A DNA stretch of 64,000 nucleotides from Chlamydiales bacterium (GCA_024233455.1 JACKPP010000001.1:872723-936722); one strand, 5' to 3'; positions 1 through 8,246 are shown, counted from the stretch's first letter. Numbers and translations: made by a program. Notes: generated by a model not told the origin, from the letters alone.

Positions 1-222
1 ACTTTGTCTTTTGAAGAGCCCAAAGCGTTTACCGAAGTAGTAGAGCGCATGATCGAAGTAGATTTGGAAAAAAATACCGGACACATCAGCCACATTTTGA
101 GTGCGAGTCATAGCACAAATTTTAATGTAGTGGTTAATAACTATATTCAAAACCATCAGATTACCGAAGACCACCCGAGATATTCCACAGTTCAAGCATG
201 GACTGATGCTCTGTCAAACTAA
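1..222 (+). CDS. 3' end of an unknown protein (partial)
   Basis: The frame is open from the first base of the window and stops at 220-222, so about 73 C-terminal residues of a gene that began upstream are visible. The fragment is soluble-looking, with acidic and histidine-bearing stretches (for example GHISHILSASHS) and no membrane segment. I do not recognise a family. A bidirectional terminator follows 13 bases after the stop, so this gene converges with the first MOMP-like gene. Confidence 0.7.
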   Translation, partial: TLSFEEPKAFTEVVERMIEVDLEKNTGHISHILSASHSTNFNVVVNNYIQNHQITEDHPRYSTVQAWTDALSN

Positions 223-224
223 AT

Positions 225-258
225 TAAAAAAAAAGCCCGCTAAAAAGCGGGCTTATTT
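225..258. terminator. Bidirectional intrinsic terminator
   Basis: A GC-rich stem (gcccgc 235-240 with gcgggc 247-252, 6-nt loop) is flanked by an A-run on the left and TTATTTT on the right. It can serve both the gene ending at 222 and the minus-strand porin gene ending at 282. Confidence 0.8.
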
Positions 259-281
259 TACCTAGCGTATGCAGCTTTGGA

Positions 282-1466
282 TTAGAAGTCGAAGCGGAAC
301 TTCAGCGTCAATCCCTGCATGGTTAGATCACCATTGTCGCGCTGCGGTTGACCCGCTACAATGAGACGGTTCATACCCCACCAAACTTGCTCTTCCCACC
401 CTGCATCGATGCCGAAGTGGTAGTCGTCATCACTGACCCAGATTTCCCATCTAAGACCGATTGCTAGCTCTAGCACAGGTAAGATGGTGTGGAAGTTGTT
501 TTCAGTGTTTAATGTGGTTACCGAAGTGTCGGTCAGCACTGTGTAGGTGGTATCTTTGCGGTCGATGTCAAAACCACTCCAAAGAGCCGATATGGCAAAG
601 TTACCGTAGATGCTCCAGCTCTTGCAAAAGTGCCATGCGGTATCCATACCTGTGCGGATACCAAAGCCCCAGTAATCAAAATCTTGGGCAACTCTGTCGC
701 GGGCTACAAGAGCACCAGCAGCTCGTATTTCGGCAGTTGTTTTGTAGTCTTGATCCTGCCAAGTACCTTTAAATCCATAGTGCGGTCTTAAAGTGAGATA
801 TTGGCTGACAAAGAAGTTACGGCCAAGCTCTAGGTCAATAGCATTGAAGTTAAAGTCCCAGTCAGCAGAAAATCTGGTTGTTCCTGCTGCTGTATTCCAC
901 AGCCATGTGGCATTATCTGAATTCACCGAATCATTCACAGAAGAAGTTAACCAGGTGTATTCAGCAAAGACATCCCAGCCATCATGACCAAGATTGAGAC
1001 CTAAGCCTACTTTAAAGCCAGGCTCAAGACCAAAATCGGGTTCCCTAAGCGATCCTTGGCCGGTAGGTGCTCCTGTGCCGGTCATCACGTATTCTAGGCC
1101 TTCTTCCCGTGGTGTCCAAAGGATGAAGTCGGCAGTGATAAAGACATCCGCTCCCATGCATACGCGAGGGCCTGCATTAGGGGTGATGATACGCGCTGGC
1201 GCTTTTGGCTCACAGCACGAGTCCATCTTTCCTGCAGGTGGTGGACAGCAAGGTTTTTTAGGCGGTGGGCAAGGTGCTGGCGGCGGCGGCGGGCATTGTG
1301 GTTCAGGTGCTGGACATTGTGGTTCAGGCATAGGTGCCGGACATTGTCTTTGTGGAGCAGGTCTGTTGCACTCAGGTTCACCGCAGGTAGCAGCACTTAG
1401 AGCAGTAGTGATACAGCCACAAAAGACTGCCACGACTGGCAAGATTTTTTTCAGTTTTATTTCCAT
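282..1466 (-). CDS. MOMP-like outer-membrane porin, paralogue 1 (394 aa)
   Basis: This is a chlamydial major outer-membrane protein-like beta-barrel. It starts with a signal peptide (about residues 1-25, ending ALSAA). A Pro/Cys-rich linker follows (about 28-85, repeated CPAP/CPPP units), which could form disulphides in the outer-membrane complex. Aromatic-alternating barrel strands then run to a C-terminal GLTLKFRFDF, the terminal-Phe signal for BAM insertion. It shares long segments with the paralogues at 1923-3068 and 3702-4802 (for example GPRVCMGADVFITADFI and ELGRNFFVSQYLTLRP). The ATG at 1466 is preceded by a purine-rich Shine-Dalgarno sequence (AGGAAAGGGAGA on the minus strand). The porin role is inferred from the family. 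Confidence 0.9.
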   Translation of the reverse strand: MEIKLKKILPVVAVFCGCITTALSAATCGEPECNRPAPQRQCPAPMPEPQCPAPEPQCPPPPPAPCPPPKKPCCPPPAGKMDSCCEPKAPARIITPNAGPRVCMGADVFITADFILWTPREEGLEYVMTGTGAPTGQGSLREPDFGLEPGFKVGLGLNLGHDGWDVFAEYTWLTSSVNDSVNSDNATWLWNTAAGTTRFSADWDFNFNAIDLELGRNFFVSQYLTLRPHYGFKGTWQDQDYKTTAEIRAAGALVARDRVAQDFDYWGFGIRTGMDTAWHFCKSWSIYGNFAISALWSGFDIDRKDTTYTVLTDTSVTTLNTENNFHTILPVLELAIGLRWEIWVSDDDYHFGIDAGWEEQVWWGMNRLIVAGQPQRDNGDLTMQGLTLKFRFDF

Positions 1467-1484
1467 CTCAAGGTCTCCCTTTCC

Positions 1485-1509
1485 TTAATAATTTAAGAGA
1501 AATTATTGA
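1485..1509 (-). other. Hairpin in the leader of porin paralogue 1
   Basis: aataattt (1487-1494) and aaattatt (1500-1507) form an 8-bp AT stem with a 5-nt loop directly upstream of the ribosome-binding site of the gene starting at 1466. It could affect translation or mRNA stability. It is weak thermodynamically and no function is shown. Confidence 0.3.
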
Positions 1510-1569
1510 AGGAGGCTACTCTACAATGCTAGATACCTCTTTCACGTTTAGCTCACATTAACCGAAGGT

Positions 1570-1598
1570 ATTATTTTATCACAACACTCTGTATACAA
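1570..1598 (-). promoter_or_regulatory. Weak sigma70-like promoter candidate for porin paralogue 1
   Basis: On the minus strand TTGTAT (1598-1593) lies 17 bp before AATAAT (1575-1570), about 100 bp before the ATG. The -10 matches 5 of 6 consensus bases and the -35 only 3. The paralogues have better promoters. Confidence 0.28.
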
Positions 1599-1661
1599 AT
1601 GCATTCAAAATTTGTATTTTTCTCACATCTGGCAGCCGCTGATTTTCTACCCGTCTGCATG

Positions 1662-1683
1662 GCTCAACTTATTCAAGTTGAGC
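1662..1683. repeat. Perfect 9-bp palindrome (possible operator)
   Basis: gctcaactt and aagttgagc flank a 4-base centre (attc). No T-run follows on either strand, so it is not a classic terminator. It lies about 65 bp upstream of the promoter candidate for porin paralogue 1, which would fit a regulator site, but no such regulator is known to me. Confidence 0.4.
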
Positions 1684-1861
1684 TGCTTTGGCGATGGCTA
1701 CGCCTAGTGAAAAATGAGGGCGTCTCCTGGGAAAATCTTCCACTTTTGCATCCATTCGGATATAGAAAAAAACTTTCGCATCTTCTTTTTTTACGCGGGT
1801 ATTACACCTGAGATGGGTTTGTGATGCAGGGCCTCTAAGGATGAGGGTTAAGCAAGAGGGC

Positions 1862-1892
1862 AAAAAAAAACCTGGGTGGTAAACCACCCAGG
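1862..1892 (-). terminator. Intrinsic terminator of porin paralogue 2
   Basis: A 9-bp stem (cctgggtgg 1871-1879 with ccacccagg 1884-1892, 4-nt loop) is followed on the minus strand by a run of nine T (1870-1862). It lies 31 bases after the stop of the gene at 1923. Confidence 0.85.
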
Positions 1893-1922
1893 TGAACACA
1901 TTATACAAGATACGGTTTTCGC

Positions 1923-3068
1923 TTAGAAATCGAAGCGAACGCCTAGAGTTAGACCCATGAAGTATAAATCTCCGTGAGATGACTCTTCTAGTAGGCGCAA
2001 GTACTGGTTTTGATTTGGCCAGTATTGCATTTCCCATCCTAGATTAACGCCTAGGTGGTAACTATCGTCGCTAAACCACATGTCGCCTTGAAGACCAAGA
2101 ACGATCTCAAAAACTTCTTTCAAGCTATTGAAAGTGTTGTTGATGTTGTTGTTTGTGACTGTAGTTGTGACGTTAGCAACAGTTGTAGCTGTCGTATCTC
2201 TGCGTTGAACGTCGTACTCGCCCCAGATAGCAGCAAGAGCAAAGTCACCAAAGATGCCGAAGTACTTGTTGAAGTACCAAACAGTATCTAGACCAGTTCT
2301 TAGGCCAACTGCCCAATAATCTTGGTTAATAGATGTGTTATGAGCAACTGTTGGTGTAGCAGCTTCTGTATATCTAGCGCTAAAGTCATTAGTTTGCCAT
2401 GTACCCTTTAGTCCAAAATGAGGACGAAGAGTTAGGTAGCGGCTAATGAAATAGTTACGGCCGAGCTCAAGATCAACGACGTTTAAGTCGAAGTCCCAAG
2501 AGCCACGTGCTGTACCCACAGGTGTAGTTTGCACAGCTAAATCAGCTGCCCACATTGGGTAAAGCGAGTTAGTTGAATTGCTAGTACTGTCAGATGCGCT
2601 TGGGCGCAAATATGTGTATTCTGCAAAAACATCCCAGCAATCGTGGCCAAGGTTATAACCTAGACCCACTTTGAAACCTGGATCCCATCCAAAGTCTGGA
2701 TGTGAAACAGAGCCACTCGGTGGATTGACAAGAGGAAGTGTTGGGCTACCAACGCCACTTGCAGCGTAGCCTAAGCCATCCATGCGTGATGTCCAGTAAA
2801 TGAAGTCTGCAGTAATAAATAGATCAGCACCACATGCAACCCTAGGGCCAGCACAAGGTGTAATTTCTCTATAATCGCAGCCTGCAAATACGCGTGTTCT
2901 ATCCAGAACCTCGTCGCATGGGGCGCATGGGTCTGTTTTTTTCGGTGCTGGACAGCAGTTCCCAGACATGTCGTTACCGCCGTATTGCGTTGCGGCGAGC
3001 AACAGACTACTAGAGAGACAGCTGATAACTCCTGCCATTGGCAAAAGTTTTTTCAGTCGTGATTTCAT
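1923..3068 (-). CDS. MOMP-like outer-membrane porin, paralogue 2 (381 aa)
   Basis: This is a second MOMP-like porin. The signal peptide (about 1-25) ends near LLLAA. The N-terminal linker is shorter than in its neighbours, with Cys residues (NCCPAPKKTDPCAPCDE) but little proline repetition. The barrel ends in GLTLGVRFDF. Diagnostic shared segments are GPRVACGADLFITADFIYW and ELGRNYFISRYLTLRP. It is the most diverged of the three, so the array is not a recent triplication. An AAGGAG ribosome site precedes the ATG, and a TTGACA-type promoter lies about 55-80 bp upstream. The role as a general porin or cysteine-linked envelope protein is inferred. Confidence 0.9.
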   Translation of the reverse strand: MKSRLKKLLPMAGVISCLSSSLLLAATQYGGNDMSGNCCPAPKKTDPCAPCDEVLDRTRVFAGCDYREITPCAGPRVACGADLFITADFIYWTSRMDGLGYAASGVGSPTLPLVNPPSGSVSHPDFGWDPGFKVGLGYNLGHDCWDVFAEYTYLRPSASDSTSNSTNSLYPMWAADLAVQTTPVGTARGSWDFDLNVVDLELGRNYFISRYLTLRPHFGLKGTWQTNDFSARYTEAATPTVAHNTSINQDYWAVGLRTGLDTVWYFNKYFGIFGDFALAAIWGEYDVQRRDTTATTVANVTTTVTNNNINNTFNSLKEVFEIVLGLQGDMWFSDDSYHLGVNLGWEMQYWPNQNQYLRLLEESSHGDLYFMGLTLGVRFDF

Positions 3069-3119
3069 GTGTTCTCCTTGTTAATGGACAAAACGGCTTT
3101 GCGTTTTGAAGTCATGATA

Positions 3120-3149
3120 GTGATACCCGAAATGAAAAGAGTTTGTCAA
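3120..3149 (-). promoter_or_regulatory. Promoter of porin paralogue 2
   Basis: On the minus strand a perfect TTGACA (3149-3144) is followed after 18 bp by TATCAC (3125-3120), which matches 4 of 6 -10 bases. The leader would be about 45 nt with an AAGGAG ribosome site. The layout matches the paralogue 3 promoter. Confidence 0.5.
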
Positions 3150-3448
3150 CCCCTTTCTAGAAATAAGATAATAAATACGTAAAAAAAGGGTCAAGAGATG
3201 TGTCTGGAAGCGATTCTGTGGTGTCGATTGTTGGCGTGGTTTTTTTTGAATTAAGTTAAAAGTGTTCAAATGTTTCCACTTTTTGCAGTACAACACCGCT
3301 TGTAGGAAATAAATTCATGAACTGGAAAAGAAGAACTCACAAACGATTGGTGTGTGGAGTAAGCGATCATCGTTGAATGGCAAGGCGTGAGTGAAGAGCA
3401 AAAATTTTTTGCGGAGCAGAGGTAATCAAATATGCATTTATTTTCTAC

Positions 3449-3616
3449 TAACCTTAGTTATGGGTTTTGATTGTTTAGATTCAATGTAGATTAGGTGACA
3501 GATTGTGACATTTTTTGCGATTCCATAGCCAAAAAGCTATAGATGAGCACAAAAAGGGTGCAAGATAGCGCCTAAGATGCCTGAAGATGAATGCTATAAA
3601 CCCTTAACTAAGGTTA
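3449..3616. mobile_element. MITE-like 168-bp inverted-repeat element, copy 1
   Basis: The terminal inverted repeats are taaccttagttatgggttt and its complement with one mismatch, and both ends carry TA. The interior has small hairpins (atagc...gctat and gcac...ggtgc) and no reading frame. An inverted copy of exactly the same length lies at 46353-46520 with about seven differences. Non-coding size, terminal repeats and TA ends are typical of MITEs mobilised by IS630/Tc1-type transposases. No such transposase is in the window, so that assignment is an inference. Confidence 0.8.
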
Positions 3617-3640
3617 CTAACGGTAAAAACTGCATACAAA

Positions 3641-3674
3641 AAAAAGCCTGAGTTCAGATGAGCTCAGGCTTTTT
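3641..3674. terminator. Intrinsic terminator of porin paralogue 3
   Basis: A perfect 12-bp inverted repeat (aaaaagcctgag 3641-3652 with ctcaggcttttt 3663-3674) carries T-runs on both strands. It lies 28 bases past the stop at 3702. Confidence 0.85.
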
Positions 3675-3701
3675 CTTTAAAAGATAAAAATGCTTGCGCA
3701 G

Positions 3702-4802
3702 TTAAAAGTCAAAACGCACGGTCAAAGTGAGTCCTTGGAAGCTTAGGTTTCCACCATTCTGTTGCGGTTGATTGATGACAACGTAACGATTATGTCCCCA
3801 CCAAACTTGCTCTTCCCAACCAGCATCAATGCTCAGGTGGTACTCGTCGTAATAGAACCATAGGTCGTAGCGGATTCCTAAAATAAGCTCCAACACAGGT
3901 GAGATGGTGTGGTAGTTGTTTTCGGTGTTAAGGGTCGTGTCGTCAATGCCCAAGAAGATGTCAACGTCTTTACGCTCGACATCGTAGCCGCTCCAAAGCG
4001 CTGAAATGGCAAAGTTGCCAAAGATGCTCCAGCTATTGGTGAAATGCCAGGCTGTGTTGCAACCGCCGCGGATACCAAATCCCCAGAAGTCTTGGTCGAT
4101 GGTGGTTTTGGCATCATTGCGTATGATGTTGTCAGTGACGTAATTAACAGAGTAATCTTGATCTTGCCAGGTGCCTTTAAAGCCACCAAAAGGGCGGAGT
4201 TTAAGGTATTTGCTGACAAAGAAATTGCGGCCAAGTTCTAAGTCGATCACGTTGAATTTTAAATTCCAATTCGCTTTGTTTGAAACGATAGGATCAAATT
4301 GCGGGTTTACAATTCCAGCGGTATTGGCTTTGGTTGTTTTTCCATCGCCATCAGCATGTAGCCATGTGAATTGGGCGTAAAGGTCCCAATCATCGTGAGG
4401 TAAGTCCCATCCAAGACCTACTTTAAAGCCTGGTTCAACTCCAAAATTGATGGAATGGACATCGCCTTTGCCTACGTTGTTACCAACTCCGGACATGGCG
4501 TATTCCAAACCATCTTGACGAGGCGTCCATAAGATAAAGGTGCCAGTGAAATACACATCAGCTCCATCACATACTAACGGGCCTGCTTCTGGAAAAACGT
4601 CCATACGGGGGCATTCGGGTTCCGGCGGTTTGGGCTCACATGGAGATTTGGGTTTAGGACAGGTCATCGGTTTGGGCTGCATTTGTTTTTGCGGAACTGG
4701 CATGGGCTTATCACCATGGTCGGCAGGGTCTGGACAAAGGGCCACTAGAGACGTTGTCAGTAGGGTTCCTGCGCAAAATAAAAATAGGTGCCGCGGCTTC
4801 AT
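3702..4802 (-). CDS. MOMP-like outer-membrane porin, paralogue 3 (366 aa)
   Basis: This is the third MOMP-like porin and is closest to paralogue 1. They share ISALWSG, EEQVWWG and long C-terminal strands, ending here in GLTLTVRFDF. It has a signal peptide (about 1-22) and a Pro/Lys/Cys-rich linker (about 28-70, with MQPKPMTCPKPKSPCEPKPP). A very strong ribosome site (AAGGAGG on the minus strand, at 4809-4815) and a TTGACA promoter just after sctT indicate its own high expression rather than dependence on the secretion operon. Confidence 0.9.
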   Translation of the reverse strand: MKPRHLFLFCAGTLLTTSLVALCPDPADHGDKPMPVPQKQMQPKPMTCPKPKSPCEPKPPEPECPRMDVFPEAGPLVCDGADVYFTGTFILWTPRQDGLEYAMSGVGNNVGKGDVHSINFGVEPGFKVGLGWDLPHDDWDLYAQFTWLHADGDGKTTKANTAGIVNPQFDPIVSNKANWNLKFNVIDLELGRNFFVSKYLKLRPFGGFKGTWQDQDYSVNYVTDNIIRNDAKTTIDQDFWGFGIRGGCNTAWHFTNSWSIFGNFAISALWSGYDVERKDVDIFLGIDDTTLNTENNYHTISPVLELILGIRYDLWFYYDEYHLSIDAGWEEQVWWGHNRYVVINQPQQNGGNLSFQGLTLTVRFDF

Positions 4803-4851
4803 TTTTTCCTCCTTGAGAGCATGTCCATATTAAGCTTAGACTATTAAGTGC

Positions 4852-4881
4852 ACTCTACCGATAGATGAAAAAAGATGTCAA
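4852..4881 (-). promoter_or_regulatory. Promoter of porin paralogue 3
   Basis: On the minus strand TTGACA (4881-4876) is followed after 18 bp by TAGAGT (4857-4852), 4 of 6 consensus. It sits in the 85-bp gap between the sctT stop and the porin ATG. The spacing is identical to the paralogue 2 promoter. Confidence 0.5.
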
Positions 4882-4887
4882 ATAAAA

Positions 4888-5739
4888 TTAATGGATTTTT
4901 AAGGTGTATAGGATGTTGTCGATCATCTTGAACCAATCAAGTGTTTGCTTGGAGAGAACTTTAAGGGTAAAAAACCAACCAGCCCATAGTAAGGTAAGCG
5001 CAGCTAGTGACTTTAGCGACATGCCTAGGAAGGCGATTTGAACTTGTTGAGCAAGGCGATTGGCAATACCAAGGAAGACCTCAGTCATAAGGATGGCCAA
5101 AATAGCTGGTGCTCCAAGTTGTATGGCGATGGTCATGACTTGGTTGACCACGTCGACGAGAAGTTTAAACAGGGGCGTTCGCTGAGAAAAGGCTCCTAGC
5201 TTTAGCCAGGCATCTACCGGCATAAATTGGAAGGATTGTTGAATAGCATCGAAGAAAAAGAAGGGACCACCTACAACGAAAAAAATCAAAATGAGGACGT
5301 AGTTGTAGAGTTGTCCAATGGGTGATGTTTGCGATTGTAAGTTTGGGTCTTGCATTTGCATCATTGAGGCCCCGCGCATGTAGTCGATCAGTAGACCGGC
5401 GGTGTTGGCAATCAGAAAGGGGATCATGGCCAGAAAGGCAATGAAAAATCCAATGACAAATTCTTTTAAGGCGTATCCGATCATGGCTGCGTTAAAGGTA
5501 ATGGCCAAATTGGAGCTGTGAATAATCGTTGGCATGAAAACAAGCGTCAGAATAATAGCAATACCGATACGCGCTGGAGCTGGACTGAGTTTTGAGCCGA
5601 AAAATGGAACCAGTGAAACGATGGGGGCGATGCGAATGACTCCTAAGGCAAATAGAGAAAGAACACCTATAGCGGAAAGACCAGGGATTCCGAGATAGTA
5701 GCTAAGGTATTGGTCCAAGGATGAGGTGGCCGATGGCAC
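4888..5739 (-). CDS. sctT: Type III secretion export-apparatus protein SctT (283 aa)
   Basis: This is the SctT/YscT/FliR-family inner-membrane component of the export gate, which assembles with SctR and SctS at the base of the injectisome. It has about six hydrophobic segments spread from residue 20 to 265. The usual length is about 260-290 aa. It lies 3 bp after sctS and is the last gene of the sctJ-to-sctT cluster, in the same order as the C. trachomatis CT559-CT564 cluster (from memory). The start overlaps no alternative. FliR is excluded by the companion genes. Confidence 0.9.
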   Translation of the reverse strand: MPSATSSLDQYLSYYLGIPGLSAIGVLSLFALGVIRIAPIVSLVPFFGSKLSPAPARIGIAIILTLVFMPTIIHSSNLAITFNAAMIGYALKEFVIGFFIAFLAMIPFLIANTAGLLIDYMRGASMMQMQDPNLQSQTSPIGQLYNYVLILIFFVVGGPFFFFDAIQQSFQFMPVDAWLKLGAFSQRTPLFKLLVDVVNQVMTIAIQLGAPAILAILMTEVFLGIANRLAQQVQIAFLGMSLKSLAALTLLWAGWFFTLKVLSKQTLDWFKMIDNILYTLKIH

Positions 5740-5742
5740 AAT

Positions 5743-6012
5743 TTATGTTCCCCATTTATAGAAATTATCGAAAATATTGGCCGAAAACTGGACAATTTGG
5801 GCACTTAAAAACCCTCCCATAATCATGATTGTTAGGATCACTGCGACGAGTTTTACCGTGAACGAGAGTGTTTGTTCTTGGATTTGGGTAGCAGCTTGGA
5901 ATATGGCTACAAAAAGTCCAAAAGCCATACTGATAACAATTGGAGGGCCAGACAAGATGAGAATGAGCAGAAGTGATTGGTAGGCAAGTTCGGTAATTTG
6001 CGTATTGAACAT
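5743..6012 (-). CDS. sctS: Type III secretion export-apparatus protein SctS (89 aa)
   Basis: This is the small two-helix SctS/YscS/FliQ-family subunit of the export gate. It has two hydrophobic hairpin helices (about 14-35 and 50-75) around a charged turn (AATQIQEQT), which is diagnostic. The length equals the family norm of 85-90 aa. It lies between sctR and sctT with 13- and 3-bp gaps. Confidence 0.93.
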   Translation of the reverse strand: MFNTQITELAYQSLLLILILSGPPIVISMAFGLFVAIFQAATQIQEQTLSFTVKLVAVILTIMIMGGFLSAQIVQFSANIFDNFYKWGT

Positions 6013-6025
6013 GCGTTTTTGCCTC

Positions 6026-6856
6026 CTATCTAAAGGTCTTTACAATTCCATCAATGACTAGTGTCCATCCGTCAACCATAACCACAAGCAGTAGCTTCAG
6101 CGGTAGCGCAATTGTCAGAGGAGAGAGCATCATCATACCCATTGCTAACAAAATATTGGATGTCACCAGATCGATTACAAAGAAGGGTAGGTAGATGAGC
6201 ACTCCAATTTCAAAGGCGTTGCGAAGTTGAGATGTAATATAGGCCGGAATGACTACGATAAAGTCAGTAGGACTCATAGGATCTTGCGCTGTAGCCGAAA
6301 AATTCTTGGTGGCAAGTCGGTAAAACATTTGTGTGTTTTTCGAGGAGGTGTTTTTTATTAGGAAGGTACGCATAGGCTCTTTAGCTCTTTCGACGACTCC
6401 CATCAGGAAGTAGGCGGTGGCGTCTGAAAAGAGTTCTTTTGGAGCTGATTCTTTGATAAAGTCCTCGGAGGCTTTATACATGGCAACACCGGTTGGATAC
6501 ATCACGTAGATGGCCATAATCAGGGCTATGCCAGTAAGCACTTGGTTGGGTGGTGAATTTTGCACACCGATGGCATTGCGCATGAGGGATAGGACGATCA
6601 CCATTTTGAGGTAAGAAGTGAGAAGCATAATGGCAAAGGGCAGGAGTGCGATTCCGGCTAGTATAGCCATTTCGATGACGGCAGATGGCTGGTTGGCTTG
6701 TGTGCTTTCTCCCTCTCGAACAGATAGCAGCTCTTGCAGAGGCTTAGGGATGGAGTCTTCTTGAGCCGAAAGGCGATTGGTAGTGCCCAAAGAAAGGCAC
6801 AAAAGCATTAAGAGGGAAAAGAGTAAAGGCTTGCGTTTACAGATGATTTTTTTCAT
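6026..6856 (-). CDS. sctR: Type III secretion export-apparatus protein SctR (276 aa)
   Basis: SctR/YscR/FliP-family export-gate protein. It begins with a cleavable-type signal (about 1-30), common in FliP/SctR of larger size. Membrane segments lie at about 62-85, 100-125, 205-235 and 240-262. Recognisable family segments are LLPFAIMLLTSYLKMVIVL and NQVLTGIALIMAIYVMYP. It overlaps sctL by 4 bp, so the two are translationally coupled. Confidence 0.93.
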   Translation of the reverse strand: MKKIICKRKPLLFSLLMLLCLSLGTTNRLSAQEDSIPKPLQELLSVREGESTQANQPSAVIEMAILAGIALLPFAIMLLTSYLKMVIVLSLMRNAIGVQNSPPNQVLTGIALIMAIYVMYPTGVAMYKASEDFIKESAPKELFSDATAYFLMGVVERAKEPMRTFLIKNTSSKNTQMFYRLATKNFSATAQDPMSPTDFIVVIPAYITSQLRNAFEIGVLIYLPFFVIDLVTSNILLAMGMMMLSPLTIALPLKLLLVVMVDGWTLVIDGIVKTFR

Positions 6857-7479
6857 GAGGACTTCATAAAGGTTTCAAACGCAGCTTCCAAAGAGCGCCA
6901 TTGGTTTTCTAAACTTGCGTTAATAATACCCGCTTCTGTTTCTATAATACAACCACCAACCTCTACATCATCGCGCTCAACAATGGAAAAGCTTTGAACT
7001 TGATCGAGTATTTTTTTAATATTGTCTTTTTCTTTTTCTAGAATTTCTTTGTCCGATTTGTGGACGTAGATTTTAACTTGCTTGTATTGAGTGACAGGTC
7101 GCAGTGCACCGGCGACAATATCGATAATGACATTAGGATCGGCTTCAAGCTCTCGATTGACAATTTTTTTGGCCGCTTTTAGTGCCAGCGGTAAAATTTG
7201 TTTTTGAGTTTCATGTCTTAGGTGTTTGATCTGTTTTTCAAATTGTAAAATGTGTTCGTTGAGTTGATTTAACCCTTCTTGAAAGCCTTCAGCTTTGGCT
7301 TTTTTGCGAATATTTTGGCTATTTTTTTTAGCGCGTTCAATTTGGGCTTCGGTTTTTTGTTGCACTTTCTCTAAAAGCTCTTTGGCTTCTAAAAGCGTTG
7401 AGAATTCATCAGCTGGAATGACTTTATCTTCTTTTCCCGGATGTACCGTTTCGCCATCGACAATTGCAAAGTATTTCAT
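6853..7479 (-). CDS. sctL: Type III secretion ATPase regulator SctL (208 aa)
   Basis: SctL/YscL/FliH-family protein, the peripheral stator that links the SctN ATPase to the cytoplasmic sorting platform. The N-terminal half is a charged coiled coil (about 28-95). The C-terminal half has the V1/FliH-type fold pattern (REDDVEVGGCIIETEAGIIN is typical, here VERDDVEVGGCIIETEAGI). It overlaps both neighbours by 4 bp. Confidence 0.88.
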   Translation of the reverse strand: MKYFAIVDGETVHPGKEDKVIPADEFSTLLEAKELLEKVQQKTEAQIERAKKNSQNIRKKAKAEGFQEGLNQLNEHILQFEKQIKHLRHETQKQILPLALKAAKKIVNRELEADPNVIIDIVAGALRPVTQYKQVKIYVHKSDKEILEKEKDNIKKILDQVQSFSIVERDDVEVGGCIIETEAGIINASLENQWRSLEAAFETFMKSS

Positions 7480-8246
7480 GCGAGCTTCCTTACGTGGTCA
7501 AGTGCTGTTTGTACTTCTGTGACAAGCGTTTTTTGCGCAGGTGTATTTTTTAGATCGGAGATAAGTTTTTTGAATTTTGTGCCCATCGCTTTGTCCAAAA
7601 TACGTTCAAAATACCAAATGATACTGCTCTCGGCGTGAAAAAGCGCTTTGGCTAATCGGTTGAGACCGCGATTGAATAGGACATCTTGCAGAGATTGTGG
7701 CTGTTTGTCCCAGCGGTCTAGATCAAGTCGCCCAAAGTCGACAGTAGTTGTTTTGTTAGAAAGGGACTTTAGAAACTGTATTTGGGTGGTGCTTAGTGCA
7801 GATTTAATGGCTTGCAGGGTTGGTGTTTGCACGGTTTTTTTCAAATCGAGAGATAAGTCAAATAGTCCAAGGAGATGAAAGAGTCTAACACTTTCAGATT
7901 TTGACAGTTCCAAAAGATTGCCCAAAGTTTGCTGCTTGGCTACTTGAAATGGAAGGATTTTGGTTTGATTTTGGACTAGGCTTTGCCATAGAGAAAAGTG
8001 ACTGAACTGGGCGATTTGGGGAATTGGAGATTTGCCAAGTTCGTGGAGGCGTAGCTGCTGTGATTCAAGCCATGAAATATCGATTTTATCGAGGAAAGGA
8101 TAGGGATGTTGCAGCCACTGGTCCGCTGTAATGGTGATGTGTGGCAACAAATCTAAGGAGTTATTTAGGTGGGTTGTGATGTGAGGGCAAAGCGCGCTTG
8201 CTTTGGCCTCAACTAAGGATTTTAACACAGCTTGCGATGCTTTCAC
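7476..8246 (-). CDS. CT560-type secretion cluster protein, probable SctK (256 aa)
   Basis: It sits between sctJ and sctL with 4-bp overlaps on both sides, the position of C. trachomatis CT560, which has been proposed to be the SctK sorting-platform adaptor. The protein is soluble and leucine-rich with no membrane segment, as expected for SctK. Sequence similarity to SctK of other bacteria is too weak to see by eye, so the name rests on position. Confidence 0.75.
   Translation of the reverse strand: MKASQAVLKSLVEAKASALCPHITTHLNNSLDLLPHITITADQWLQHPYPFLDKIDISWLESQQLRLHELGKSPIPQIAQFSHFSLWQSLVQNQTKILPFQVAKQQTLGNLLELSKSESVRLFHLLGLFDLSLDLKKTVQTPTLQAIKSALSTTQIQFLKSLSNKTTTVDFGRLDLDRWDKQPQSLQDVLFNRGLNRLAKALFHAESSIIWYFERILDKAMGTKFKKLISDLKNTPAQKTLVTEVQTALDHVRKLA

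Larger units (their letters stand above)
1467..1922. other. Intergenic region between porin paralogues 1 and 2
   Basis: I see no convincing gene in these 456 bases. They hold the leader and a weak promoter candidate of paralogue 1, a leader hairpin, a separate 22-bp palindrome at 1662-1683 and the terminator of paralogue 2. Short open frames here lack a ribosome site and family features. Confidence 0.6.
3069..3701. other. Intergenic region between porin paralogues 2 and 3
   Basis: These 633 bases contain the paralogue 2 promoter and leader, an inverted-repeat element (3449-3616) and the terminator of paralogue 3. The remaining 3150-3448 segment is AT-rich with no supportable gene. Confidence 0.6.

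Noticed and set aside
994..1488. Gly/Ser-rich plus-strand frame opposite the first porin
   Set aside because: It arises by reading the Pro-rich linker of the porin backwards. No ribosome site or family.
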